Positions 1 through 6,609 of a stretch of DNA of 19,444 bases are shown here, piece by piece. The DNA is from JBOHER01 sp050701115. GTDB taxonomy: Bacteria > Actinomycetota > Actinomycetes > Mycobacteriales > Pseudonocardiaceae. The translations under genes were made by a program, and so were the position numbers. Under the pieces are notes generated by a model. That model did not search any database. It worked only from the letters and a program-made list of their open reading frames with translations, and had not been told where the DNA came from. The first letter of the stretch is position 1. Each line of letters starts with the position of its first letter. The stretch covers positions 1 through 19,444 of the forward strand of contig JBOHER010000083.1 of the NCBI GenBank assembly GCA_050701115.1, given 5' to 3'.

Positions 1-106
1 GCTTCTTCACGTTCTACGGCAGCATGATCACGACACGCCGCCCGAGATCATCATCACCCAAACAGCCCAGCACGTCGCCGGAACCGGCCGACCCTCGCCG
101 AGGCCC
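1..106. other. Unassigned fragment at window edge
   Basis: I cannot assign a gene here. No frame on either strand gives a convincing uninterrupted protein. On the plus strand one frame has a coding-like stretch (PPEIIITQTAQHVAGTGR, about 37-90), and a neighbouring frame carries RPTLAEALKLR just after it. That is what a frameshifted remnant would look like, but I do not recognise the family. The interval adjoins the break point of the truncated methyltransferase-like gene on the minus strand, so it is probably part of the same decayed region. Confidence 0.2.
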
Positions 107-466
107 TCAAACTGCGAAACTCAAGATTCCTGGCTCCACCTGTAAAGTGTCGTCCGTCACGGCTGCCATGAGTCCCGGTGCACTGCTGGACGAGGTGACT
201 TGTCCGCCGATATAGACACCTTCCTTGCGCACCTTGTCCCATGCTCCGGGATCTCCGTCAAGCTGAGTAATCAACGCCTCGTTGCGGTAGACGAGATCCA
301 GATAGTCCTCATCGGATTGATCGACCGCGTACCAGCCTCGCTCCGGGTGATTTCGGAAGAACCGAGGAACAAACACGTGTCGAGGCGTGCCCGCGAAAGC
401 TGCTTTCCATTCATCGCTTACATCGAGTTCCCCGGCCATGGCTTCCGCCCGCTGTCGCCAGTCCAC
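107..466 (-). pseudogene. Truncated protein-L-isoaspartate methyltransferase-like gene
   Basis: This 119-residue reading frame resembles the N-terminal part of protein-L-isoaspartate O-methyltransferase-like enzymes, including versions found with actinobacterial lanthipeptide clusters. Supporting motifs are PRHVFVPRFF (residues 28-37) and TSSSSAPGLM (91-100), which in the family lie just before the S-adenosylmethionine-binding glycine motif. That motif is missing. Similarity appears to stop after LQVEPG (near position 127), and a short unrelated tail leads to a stop. Full-length members are about 200-400 residues, so about two thirds or more is lost and no methylation is expected. The GTG start follows directly on a TAG stop (467-469) of an upstream frame ending PMAEAFAKYLAEG, suggesting the original gene was tightly coupled to another gene that is now gone. 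Family assignment is from motif recall only. Confidence 0.6.
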
Positions 467-523
467 CTAACCCTCCGCAAGATACTTGGCAAACGCTTCA
501 GCCATCGGAAGCGCGGTCTCGTC

Positions 524-848
524 CTAGTCTCGCCAGTGCCGCATACATCGGAACGCTGGGGTGTCCGCGTTCGCCCTGCGCCGGGATGAGATGTACTCCT
601 CAGCCACCACCCCGAACAGCGGGGCCGCTGAGCGAGTCTCAAGTCCCGTCACGATCGACCAGTCGAGAACGTCCGGGTCCGTCCCTTCGGACATGTGACG
701 GCGGGCCTCCACCGCCCCCTTGAACGCCTTACCGTCCTCGTGGTCCCGACAGGTCACCGTCTGCCACGTCCGGTCCACGGGGTGCCGCCCTTTGATCTGA
801 TACGACTTCGTGTGAGTCGCGCTGCGTCCGGGTCACGATCTGAGCCAT
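524..848 (-). pseudogene. Tyrosine recombinase (phage/ICE integrase) remnant, frameshifted
   Basis: This is the N-terminal arm-binding and SAM-like region of an actinobacterial tyrosine recombinase, now broken. An ATG at 848 preceded by AGGGGAAG begins MAQIVTRTQR, a typical integrase start. The reading frame must then shift near 818-830 to continue as THTKSYQIKGRHPVDRTWQT, then RDHEDGKAFKGAVEARRH and FGVVAEEYISSRRRANADT. The second frame stops at 524, about 105 residues in. Family members are usually 350-450 residues, and the catalytic domain with its R-H-R-Y residues is absent. The gene cannot encode an active integrase. It marks the site of a former integrative element or prophage. A possible promoter lies upstream on the minus strand (TTGGGG, 17 bases, TATACC, around 921-949), but this is weak. 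Confidence 0.7.
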
Positions 849-1000
849 GTTGGACCTTCCCCTGATCCCTGGACGACCCCATGATGTTGGATATGGGGCC
901 GTTTTGCCAGGTGGGAAGGTATAGCGACTGGGGACTCGGCCCCCAACACGATCAAGGATTCCCCGCAGGCGGCCTCCGCCGCCGAGCAGAAATATAGAAG

Positions 1001-1044
1001 CCGCGGGGCGGTGGAACCTGGGGGTCGCTCCACCACCGCCGCGG
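1001..1044. repeat. GC-rich inverted repeat (hairpin)
   Basis: CCGCGG (1001-1006) pairs with CCGCGG (1039-1044), and CGGTGG (1009-1014) pairs with CCACCG (1033-1038). This gives 12 base pairs interrupted by a 2-base bulge (1007-1008), around an 18-base loop. It has no T-tract. Its role is unknown: it could help terminate transcription, or be a leftover structure of the integrated element. Confidence 0.4.
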
Positions 1045-1087
1045 CGCCGCCGGACCGAGGGGGGAGGTGTCCGACGGGGTCTGGGTA

Positions 1088-1103
1088 AGGGGTTTCGACC
1101 CCT
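1088..1103 (-). terminator. Possible terminator hairpin downstream of rsmE
   Basis: AGGGGT (1088-1093) and ACCCCT (1098-1103) form a perfect 6-bp stem closing a TTCG loop on the plus strand (CGAA on the minus strand). It lies about 100 bases past the rsmE stop, in the direction of rsmE transcription. No T-run follows on the minus strand, so termination is only an inference. Confidence 0.3.
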
Positions 1104-1202
1104 CTGAATCACGATACTAACTGCATTCGCTGAGTGTTCGCCATAGCGAAACCCGAATCAGGCGAAGATTCTCCCACGCCGACACGCTGCGCGTTCACTC
1201 GA

Positions 1203-1943
1203 TCACGCCCACCGGGTCGTCACCGCGCCCAGCGCTCCGAGTGCCACCGCCGCGGCGGTGGACGCGCGTAGAACGGACCGGCCGAGGCGCACCGGAACCG
1301 CGCCAGCCTCGACCAGGCTGCCCATCTCCTCCGGAGCGATTCCGCCCTCGGGGCCGACCACGAGCACCAGGTCACCGCTGGCCGGGAGGTGCACATCGGC
1401 CACGGTCCTCTCCGCACCCGCGTCGAGCACCAGTGCCACGGCGGACTCCCGGACCACCCGCACGAGCCCCGCCGTGTCCACCGGCTCGGCCACCGTCGGC
1501 AGCCAAGGTCTGCGCGCCTGCTTGGCCGCCGCGCGCGCGGTCGCCCGCCACCGCGCCAATGCCTTCTCGCCGCGCGGCCCGTCCTCCCAGCGGGCGACGC
1601 ACCGAGCGGCCCGCCAGGGCAGTACGCCGTCCGCACCCGCTTCGGTCGCCAGTTCGACCGCGAGCTCGCCTCGGTCGCCCTTCACCAAAGCCTGGGCTAC
1701 CACCACCCGCAGCGCGGGCTCCGGTTCCTGCCAACGCTCCTCGACGTCGAGCTCCAATTCGACGTCTCGCCCGGTGCGCACGGTGGTGACGACGCAGCTG
1801 ACGAGGTTACCCGCACCATCGGTGAGCACCAGCCGCTCACCGACGCGCATCCTGCGCACCGTCGCCGCATGCCGCGCTTCGTCTCCCTCCAGCACGGCCC
1901 GATTGCCCGCGGGCACCGCGTCGACCAGGAATACCGGCGGCAT
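1203..1943 (-). CDS. rsmE: 16S rRNA (uracil1498-N3)-methyltransferase RsmE
   Basis: RsmE methylates N3 of U1498 in the 30S subunit's 16S rRNA using S-adenosylmethionine. The protein shows the two-part layout of the family: an N-terminal PUA-like RNA-binding part (FLVDAVPAG, then DEARHAATVRRMRVGERLVL) and a C-terminal SPOUT knot with GPEGG (about residues 197-201) and LGRSVLRAST (220-229). I chose the ATG at 1943 because family proteins begin around PVFLVD and a GGGGGA lies just upstream. This gives 246 residues. An in-frame ATG at 1967 would add eight residues (MKGGLGEG) and cannot be excluded. It is the third gene of the hrcA-dnaJ2-rsmE minus-strand group, 12 or 36 bases after dnaJ2 depending on the start, and presumably cotranscribed. 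Downstream of it the conserved neighbourhood is interrupted by integrase debris. Confidence 0.93.
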   Translation of the reverse strand: MPPVFLVDAVPAGNRAVLEGDEARHAATVRRMRVGERLVLTDGAGNLVSCVVTTVRTGRDVELELDVEERWQEPEPALRVVVAQALVKGDRGELAVELATEAGADGVLPWRAARCVARWEDGPRGEKALARWRATARAAAKQARRPWLPTVAEPVDTAGLVRVVRESAVALVLDAGAERTVADVHLPASGDLVLVVGPEGGIAPEEMGSLVEAGAVPVRLGRSVLRASTAAAVALGALGAVTTRWA

Positions 1944-1979
1944 CCCTTCCCCCAAGCCGCCCTTCATCGGCTATCCCGA

Positions 1980-3143
1980 TCAGCGGTTGCTCTTGGCGCG
2001 TAGCCGGGAGAACAGCCCACCCTGCCCCGCCTGCTTGCTACCGTTGCTCAGCGTCGCGGAATCCTCACCACGCAGTTCGGCGAGCTCACGCAAGAGCTTG
2101 CGCTGCTCGTCATCCAGCCTGGTCGGCACCACGACGTCGACGTGCACGTGCAGGTCTCCCCTGCCTTCCACCCGGCCGGAGGAACGCAGCCTCGGCATGC
2201 CCTTGCCGGTCAGCACCAGCTCGCTGTCCGGCTGGGTACCCGGGTCGAGCACCAGATCGTGCTCGCCGTCGATCAGCGTTTCAAGCGGGATGGTCGCGCC
2301 GAGTGCCGCGGTGGTCATCGGCACGCGCACGTGACAGTGCAGTTCGTTGCCCTGCCGGAGAAAGACGTCGTGCGGGGCCTCGTCTATCTCGACGTAGAGG
2401 TCACCGGCCGGCCCGCCGCCCGGACCCACTTCGCCCTGGCCGGACAACCGGATCCGCATGCCGTCACCGACCCCGGCGGGAATCTTGGCGGTGATGGTGC
2501 GGCGCGATCGGACCCGGCCGTCGCCCCCGCACTGCCTGCACGGATCGGTGATGACTTCACCGAAGCCGTGGCAGACCGGGCAGGGCCGCGCGGTGACGAC
2601 CTGACCGAGGAACGACCGCTGCACCGACTGGATCTCGCCTCGGCCACCACAGGTGTCACAGGTGACGATCCGTGCGCCGTCCGCGATCCCGGCGCCACGG
2701 CACAGATCGCACAGCACGGCGGTGTCGACGGCGATGTCCTTGGAGATTCCGGTCGCGCACTCCGCCAGGCTCAGGGTGACGCGGATCAGCGCATCGGACC
2801 CCGGCTGCACCCTGCTGCGCGGACCGCGACCGCCCGCCGCTCCGCCGCCGAAGAAGGCGTCCATGATGTCGCCGAGGCCGCCGAACCCGGTGAACGGATC
2901 ACGTCCACCCCGCGCGGACGCGCCATTGTCCATCGGATCGCCACCAAGATCGACGATCTTGCGCTTCTGTGGGTCGGAGAGCACCTCGTAGGCCGTGGTG
3001 ACCTCGCCGAATCGGTGCTGAGCGTCTTCCGACGGGTTGACGTCGGGGTGCAGCTCACGCGCGAGCTTGCGATAGGCGCGCTTGATCTCCTGATCTGTCG
3101 CGTTCTTGGCAACCCCGAGCGTGCCGTAATAGTCCCTCGCCAC
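1980..3143 (-). CDS. dnaJ2: Chaperone DnaJ (type I, DnaJ2)
   Basis: This type I J-protein co-chaperone stimulates DnaK's ATPase and presents unfolded substrates. In order it shows a J domain (residues 1-66) with HPD at 32-34, a Gly/Phe-rich linker (about 76-108, GFGGLGDIMDAFFGGG), four CxxCxGxG-type zinc motifs at C145/C148, C162/C165, C188/C191 and C202/C205, and a C-terminal substrate-binding and dimerisation part. The length of 387 residues is normal. The start is GTG, with GAGGAGGA about 11 bases upstream. It lies about 60 bases downstream of hrcA, which is the usual actinobacterial place for the second dnaJ, distinct from the dnaK-grpE-dnaJ1 operon. I found no convincing CIRCE operator in front of it or hrcA. 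Confidence 0.96.
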   Translation of the reverse strand: MARDYYGTLGVAKNATDQEIKRAYRKLARELHPDVNPSEDAQHRFGEVTTAYEVLSDPQKRKIVDLGGDPMDNGASARGGRDPFTGFGGLGDIMDAFFGGGAAGGRGPRSRVQPGSDALIRVTLSLAECATGISKDIAVDTAVLCDLCRGAGIADGARIVTCDTCGGRGEIQSVQRSFLGQVVTARPCPVCHGFGEVITDPCRQCGGDGRVRSRRTITAKIPAGVGDGMRIRLSGQGEVGPGGGPAGDLYVEIDEAPHDVFLRQGNELHCHVRVPMTTAALGATIPLETLIDGEHDLVLDPGTQPDSELVLTGKGMPRLRSSGRVEGRGDLHVHVDVVVPTRLDDEQRKLLRELAELRGEDSATLSNGSKQAGQGGLFSRLRAKSNR

Positions 3144-3202
3144 CGTGTTGCTGTCCTCCTCGATGGAACAGTCCTCGTCAAAAAGCCAGTGAGCCGTGCG
3201 TG

Positions 3203-4228
3203 CTACCGGCCGGACAGGATGTGCCCGACGTAATTGGCTACCGCCCGCACCGCGGCGATGGTGGTCGGGTAGTCCATCCGGGTCGGACCCACCACACCCA
3301 TGCCGCCGAGCAGCGTGTCATCGGTGCCGTATCCGATCGACACGACCGAGGTGCTACGCATCTGCTCGTCTTCATTCTCTTCGCCGATACGTACGGTAAC
3401 CGCACCGGGTCCACCAGCCGCCGCCAGGAGCTTGAGCACGACCACCTGCTCCTCGAGCGCTTCGAGCACCTGTCGGAGGGACCCGGGGAAGTCGGAGACA
3501 TTCCGGGTGAGGTTCGCCGTGCCGCCCAGCACCAGCCGCTCCTCGGGGTGCTCGACGAGTGAATCCACCAGCACCGTGGCGATCCGCAGCATCGCGTCAC
3601 GCAAATCGGCGGGCGCCTGATCGGGCAGCTCGGCGACCCGGGCGGCCGCTTCGGCTAACCGGTGGCCGCTCAGCGTCGAGTTCAGCACGTTGCGCAACCT
3701 GCCGACATTGCTCTCGGTGATGACGTCTCCGAGGTCAACCGTCCGCTGGTCCACCCGACCGCTCCCGGTGATGACCACGAGCATCAGCCGGGCCGGGGTC
3801 AGCAGCACGACCTCGACGTGGCGCACCGTCGAGTTGGTCAGTGTGGGGTACTGCACAATCGCGACCTGCCGGGTGAGCTGAGCCAGCAGCCGCACCGAGC
3901 GGCGCACGACGTCCTCCAGGTCGATGGCGCCTTCCAGGAAGTTCTGGATCGCGCGCCGTTCGGCCGGGCTCAGTGGCTTGACCTCGGAGAGCCGGTCGAC
4001 GAAGAAGCGGTAACCCTTGTCGGTGGGGATCCGGCCCGCGCTGGTGTGCGGCTGAGTGATGTAGCCCTCGTCCTCCAGTGCGGCCATGTCGTTGCGCACC
4101 GTCGCGCTGGACACCCCGAGGTTGTGCCGGTCGACGATCGCCTTGGATCCGACCGGTTCGTGATTCGAGACGTAATCGGCGACGATGGCGCGCAGCACCT
4201 CGAACCGGCGGTCGTCCGCGTGGGCCAC
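3203..4228 (-). CDS. hrcA: Heat-inducible transcription repressor HrcA
   Basis: HrcA is a dimeric repressor that binds CIRCE operators in front of chaperonin genes and is released on heat stress. The N-terminal winged helix covers about residues 1-80 (RRFEVLRAIVADYV, GVSSATVRNDMAALEDEGYI, then SAGRIPTDKGYRFF at 63-76). It is followed by the GAF-like/dimerisation core ending MDYPTTIAAVRAVANYVGHI. I chose the GTG at 4228 because family proteins begin around HADDRRFEVLR and GGAGG lies at a good distance before it. This gives 341 residues, a normal length. The frame stays open far upstream, but that extension overlaps the divergent permease gene and is low-complexity, so it is not coding. A TAAACT on the minus strand at 4269-4274 is a possible -10 element. 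First gene of the hrcA-dnaJ2-rsmE group. Confidence 0.95.
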   Translation of the reverse strand: MAHADDRRFEVLRAIVADYVSNHEPVGSKAIVDRHNLGVSSATVRNDMAALEDEGYITQPHTSAGRIPTDKGYRFFVDRLSEVKPLSPAERRAIQNFLEGAIDLEDVVRRSVRLLAQLTRQVAIVQYPTLTNSTVRHVEVVLLTPARLMLVVITGSGRVDQRTVDLGDVITESNVGRLRNVLNSTLSGHRLAEAAARVAELPDQAPADLRDAMLRIATVLVDSLVEHPEERLVLGGTANLTRNVSDFPGSLRQVLEALEEQVVVLKLLAAAGGPGAVTVRIGEENEDEQMRSTSVVSIGYGTDDTLLGGMGVVGPTRMDYPTTIAAVRAVANYVGHILSGR

Positions 4229-4322
4229 CGCCCCACCTCCGTGCACTCCGATCCGGGCCATTTCCACTAGTTTACGGTCCTTCCCGCTGAGTTGGTCCAT
4301 GCGGACGCGGCAGGATGAGCCC

Positions 4323-5087
4323 GTGCCCGACGCTGTTGTTCCCATCACCGGCCTATTGGCCGTGGTGCTGCTCGTGCTGACCGCGGTCGCGGTGACCGTC
4401 ACGGCCGCGGGCCGGCTGGGCACCGGCCGCGCCACGCTGCTGGCCGCGGTGCGCGCCACCCTGCAACTCGCCGCCGTGTCGGCCGTCATCACCGCCGTGC
4501 TGACCTCGGGCTGGTTGACCGCGGCATTCGTGGGGCTGATGTTTCTCGCGGCTTCCTTCACCGCGGCGCGCCGGGTGACCCACCATCGCAGCGGATTCCT
4601 GGTCGCCTTCCCGATCTCCATTGGGGTAGCCCCCGCGCTCGCCTTGATCTTGGGGTCTGCGCTGGTGCCCACTACCGGTATCGCCGTGGTGCCGATCGCG
4701 GGCATCCTGACCGGCGGCGCCATGGTGGCCACCTCGCTGGCAGGCAGGCGCGCGCTTGACGAGCTGGATTCCCGGCGCGGCGAGTATGAGGCGGCGCTGT
4801 CGCTTGGTTTCGTCGAACGGGCGGCCGCGCTGGAGGTGTGCAGGCCTTCGGCCGCACAGGCGTTGGTGCCCGCACTCGATCAGACCCGCACCGTGGGTCT
4901 GGTGACCCTGCCCGGCGCTTATGTCGGTGTGCTGCTCGGCGGCGCGAGCCCACTCGAGGCGGGAGCAGCACAGATCCTCGTGCTGATCGCGCTGCTGGCC
5001 GTGCAGTCGATCGCGGTGCTGATCACTATCGAACTGATCGCTCGCGGCACCATCGCGGCCTCCCCCCACCATCGTGTCCGCGGTTGA
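4323..5087 (+). CDS. ABC transporter permease, FetB/YbbM (UPF0014) family
   Basis: This is an integral membrane protein of the FetB family, whose E. coli member works with the ATPase FetA in iron export and oxidative-stress resistance. About seven hydrophobic segments are visible. The family signatures are the cytoplasmic stretch RRGEYEAALSLGF, then LVPALDQTRTVGLVTLPGAY followed by LLGGASPLEAGAAQI. I chose the GTG at 4323 (AGGA seven bases upstream; 254 residues, matching the family's roughly 260). An in-frame ATG at 4299 is the alternative. It is divergent from hrcA. No FetA-like ATPase gene is next to it, so a partner must be encoded elsewhere if it is a transporter half. The last four codons and the stop lie inside the first unit of a 21-bp repeat array, so its present C-terminus may have been made by repeat insertion. 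Substrate is not shown by sequence. Confidence 0.85.
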   Translation: MPDAVVPITGLLAVVLLVLTAVAVTVTAAGRLGTGRATLLAAVRATLQLAAVSAVITAVLTSGWLTAAFVGLMFLAASFTAARRVTHHRSGFLVAFPISIGVAPALALILGSALVPTTGIAVVPIAGILTGGAMVATSLAGRRALDELDSRRGEYEAALSLGFVERAAALEVCRPSAAQALVPALDQTRTVGLVTLPGAYVGVLLGGASPLEAGAAQILVLIALLAVQSIAVLITIELIARGTIAASPHHRVRG

Positions 5088-5136
5088 CGCACACGTGTCC
5101 GCGCTTCAGGTATACGTGTCCGCGGTTGACGCACAC
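5074..5136 (+). repeat. 21-bp tandem repeat array, three units, at the fetB-like stop codon
   Basis: There are three exact-length 21-bp units at 5074-5094, 5095-5115 and 5116-5136. Each begins GTGTCCGCG. Units 1 and 3 are identical and continue GTTGACGCACAC; unit 2 continues CTTCAGGTATAC. The stop codon of the permease gene (5085-5087) lies inside unit 1. Read in the transcription direction, the motif has the same orientation as in the second array at 5321-5383. Because 21 is a multiple of three, the units also read as a repeated seven-residue peptide in one frame, but no start or ribosome site supports translation. Confidence 0.9.
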
Positions 5137-5139
5137 GCG

Positions 5140-5307
5140 ACGGTCGTCAGCAGTTGCCCCCGTGGCCGACCCAGCCAGCCGATCGGCTACCCACCGAGTG
5201 ACGAGTGGGCTCAGATAGGCCACCGTCTCGGCGCGCCCGCCGGTGTTGACCAGACAGAACGTCACGTTCGGGCCCTTGCCGCGCCACTTGGACCTCAGCT
5301 CGACACC
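5140..5307 (-). pseudogene. Coding-like fragment between the two repeat arrays
   Basis: I do not recognise this gene. On the minus strand a stretch of about 56 codons reads GVELRSKWRGKGPNVTF, then CLVNTGGRAETVAYLSPLVT and RWVADRLAGSATGATADD. Composition and codon choice (GC-rich third positions in the first half, mixed hydrophobic and charged residues) look like real protein rather than shadow sequence. It has no start codon or ribosome site of its own: upstream the frame runs into one repeat array and downstream it runs into the other. It could be a relic of a gene that both arrays have eaten into, or a short gene with an unusual start. No function is proposed. Confidence 0.4.
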
Positions 5308-5320
5308 CCGTCGCACACAC

Positions 5321-5383
5321 GGTGGCACAGCGCGCGGACACGGTGGCACAGGGCGCGGACACGGTGGCACAGGGCGCGGACAC
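5321..5383 (-). repeat. 21-bp tandem repeat array, three units, at the hemW stop codon
   Basis: Read on the minus strand, there are three 21-bp units (5383-5363, 5362-5342, 5341-5321). Each begins GTGTCCGCG and continues CCCTGTGCCACC (twice) or CGCTGTGCCACC. A degenerate start of a fourth unit (GTGTGCGAC) follows at 5320-5312. The array begins five bases after the hemW stop codon, and those five bases (CCACC) match the unit's end. Orientation relative to transcription is the same as in the array at the end of the permease gene, so the two arrays are inverted with respect to each other. Confidence 0.9.
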
Positions 5384-5388
5384 GGTGG

Positions 5389-6609
5389 TCAGCCGAGCAG
5401 CCTGCGCACGATGCCGTCGGCGAGCAGCCTGCCGCGGTCGGTCAGCACGGCGCGTCCCGCGGCATCGAGCAGTGCGGCGTCGAGCAGGCCCTCCACCGCG
5501 GCGGCGCGTGCCTCCCGCACCCCGGCGTCATCCAGCGCCGTCAGCGGCAAGCCCTCAGCGACCCGCAGTTCGAGCATGACGCGCTCCAGGTGCCGGTCAT
5601 CGGCGGAGAGCAGTTCCCGGCCCGCAGCAGGCGATTGTCCGGCGGAGACCAGCTCGGCATAGCGGGCCGGATGCTTCACGTTCCACCAGCGCACCCCCCC
5701 GACATGACTGTGTGCCCCGGGACCGGCACCCCACCAGTCACCACCCTGCCAATAGCCCAGGTTGTGCCCACACCGAGCGTTCCGGCCGGCTGCCCAGTTC
5801 GACACCTCATACCAGCGCAGACCGGCACCGGCCAGCACCTTGTCGATCAGTTCGTAGTCAGCGGCGAGGACATCGTCGTCCGGCGGGGGCAGTTCACCAC
5901 GTCGGATCTTGCGGGCCAGTGCCGTGCCGTCCTCCACGATCAACGCGTACGCCGAGACATGATCTACGCCCGCCGCAAGCACCGCATCCAGCGAAGCGCG
6001 CAAATCCTCGGTGCGCTCGCCTGGCGTGCCATAGATGAGGTCGAGGTTGACGTGCGCGAACCCGGCATCGCGGGCTTCCCGCGCCGCCTCGACCGGCCTG
6101 CCCGGGGTGTGCACCCGGTCCAGGACACGCAGGACGTGCGGTGCGGCCGACTGCATGCCGAGGGATACCCGGGTGTAACCGGCCGCACGAATGCCGTCGA
6201 AGAATTCCGGTGAGGTCGACTCGGGATTGGATTCGGTGGTCACCTCGGCACCAGGGGCGAGACCGAACGCGCCACGCACGGCGTCCAGCACCGAGGCGAG
6301 GCCCTCCGCGCCCAGCAGGGAGGGGGTGCCACCACCGACGAACACCGTGTCGGCGGCCGGCGCCGCGCCCAGCACCGTAGCGGCCAGGTCGAGTTCACCG
6401 CGTAGTCCGTCCAGCCAGGACCGCGGGGACGCTCCACCGTTCAGCTCCCCAGCCGTATAGGTGTTGAAGTCGCAGTAGCCGCAGCGGGTCGCACAGAACG
6501 GGACGTGCACGTACACGCCGAACGGCCGGGTGCCGAGCGCGCCCAGCGCGAATTCGGGTATCGACCCGTCTCGGGGGGCGGGATCACCGTGGGGAGGTGT
6601 TGCCGGCAC
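5389..6609 (-). CDS. hemW: Radical SAM heme chaperone HemW (HemN-like)
   Basis: HemW is a radical SAM protein long annotated as oxygen-independent coproporphyrinogen III oxidase, now regarded as a heme-binding chaperone. It has 406 residues, a normal length. The radical SAM cluster motif CATRCGYC has its three cysteines at 39, 43 and 46. GGGTPSLL, TTESNPES and the HemW-type HNLGYWQGGDWWGAGPGAHS follow, with a C-terminal winged-helix-like HemN_C region. True HemN coproporphyrinogen oxidases need a fourth cysteine, in CxxxCxxCxC; here the residue after C46 is D, then F, which supports HemW. The start is GTG, with GGAAG close upstream. It is divergent from the sulfite reductase operon and converges on the permease gene, with a repeat array right after its stop. 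Confidence 0.93.
   Translation of the reverse strand: MPATPPHGDPAPRDGSIPEFALGALGTRPFGVYVHVPFCATRCGYCDFNTYTAGELNGGASPRSWLDGLRGELDLAATVLGAAPAADTVFVGGGTPSLLGAEGLASVLDAVRGAFGLAPGAEVTTESNPESTSPEFFDGIRAAGYTRVSLGMQSAAPHVLRVLDRVHTPGRPVEAAREARDAGFAHVNLDLIYGTPGERTEDLRASLDAVLAAGVDHVSAYALIVEDGTALARKIRRGELPPPDDDVLAADYELIDKVLAGAGLRWYEVSNWAAGRNARCGHNLGYWQGGDWWGAGPGAHSHVGGVRWWNVKHPARYAELVSAGQSPAAGRELLSADDRHLERVMLELRVAEGLPLTALDDAGVREARAAAVEGLLDAALLDAAGRAVLTDRGRLLADGIVRRLLG

Larger units (their letters stand above)
849..1202. other. Gene-free interval with hairpins between integrase remnant and rsmE
   Basis: I see no supportable gene in these 354 bases. Frames that are open on the minus strand read as low-complexity Gly/Arg/Pro sequence without family features. 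The interval holds three simple structures: a TGGGG/CCCCA hairpin near 929-945, a larger GC-rich hairpin at 1001-1044 and a tetraloop hairpin at 1088-1103. An intact excisionase, regulator or tRNA, which often sits beside an integrase, was not found. Confidence 0.5.

Noticed and set aside
561..569. Further copies of the GTGTCCGCG repeat head (also 17452-17460 and, inverted, 15814-15822)
   Set aside because: Single occurrences inside coding or former coding frames that are explained by codons for Ala-Asp-Thr; no 21-bp periodicity around them.
886..1115. tRNA 3' end or attachment site next to the integrase remnant
   Set aside because: GGGGTTTCGACCCC resembles a T-arm, but the loop length is wrong and no acceptor or anticodon arm can be built.
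1258..2334. Long plus-strand frame opposite rsmE and dnaJ2
   Set aside because: Ser/Arg/Pro-rich shadow translation; both real genes on the minus strand have full family motifs.
3144..3205. TAGCAC motif between hrcA and dnaJ2 as a CIRCE half-site
   Set aside because: No matching inverted half follows, and the motif starts inside the hrcA stop codon.
4229..4322. CIRCE-like heat-shock operator before hrcA
   Set aside because: A GGAGTGCA on the minus strand resembles one half-site, but the paired half nine bases away is absent.
4229..4732. N-terminal extension of hrcA to 509 aa
   Set aside because: The extension is Ala/Thr/Arg-rich shadow sequence opposite the permease gene; the GTG at 4228 has a good ribosome site and family-typical N-terminus.
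5074..5136. CRISPR array
   Set aside because: Units are directly abutting 21-mers without unique spacers.
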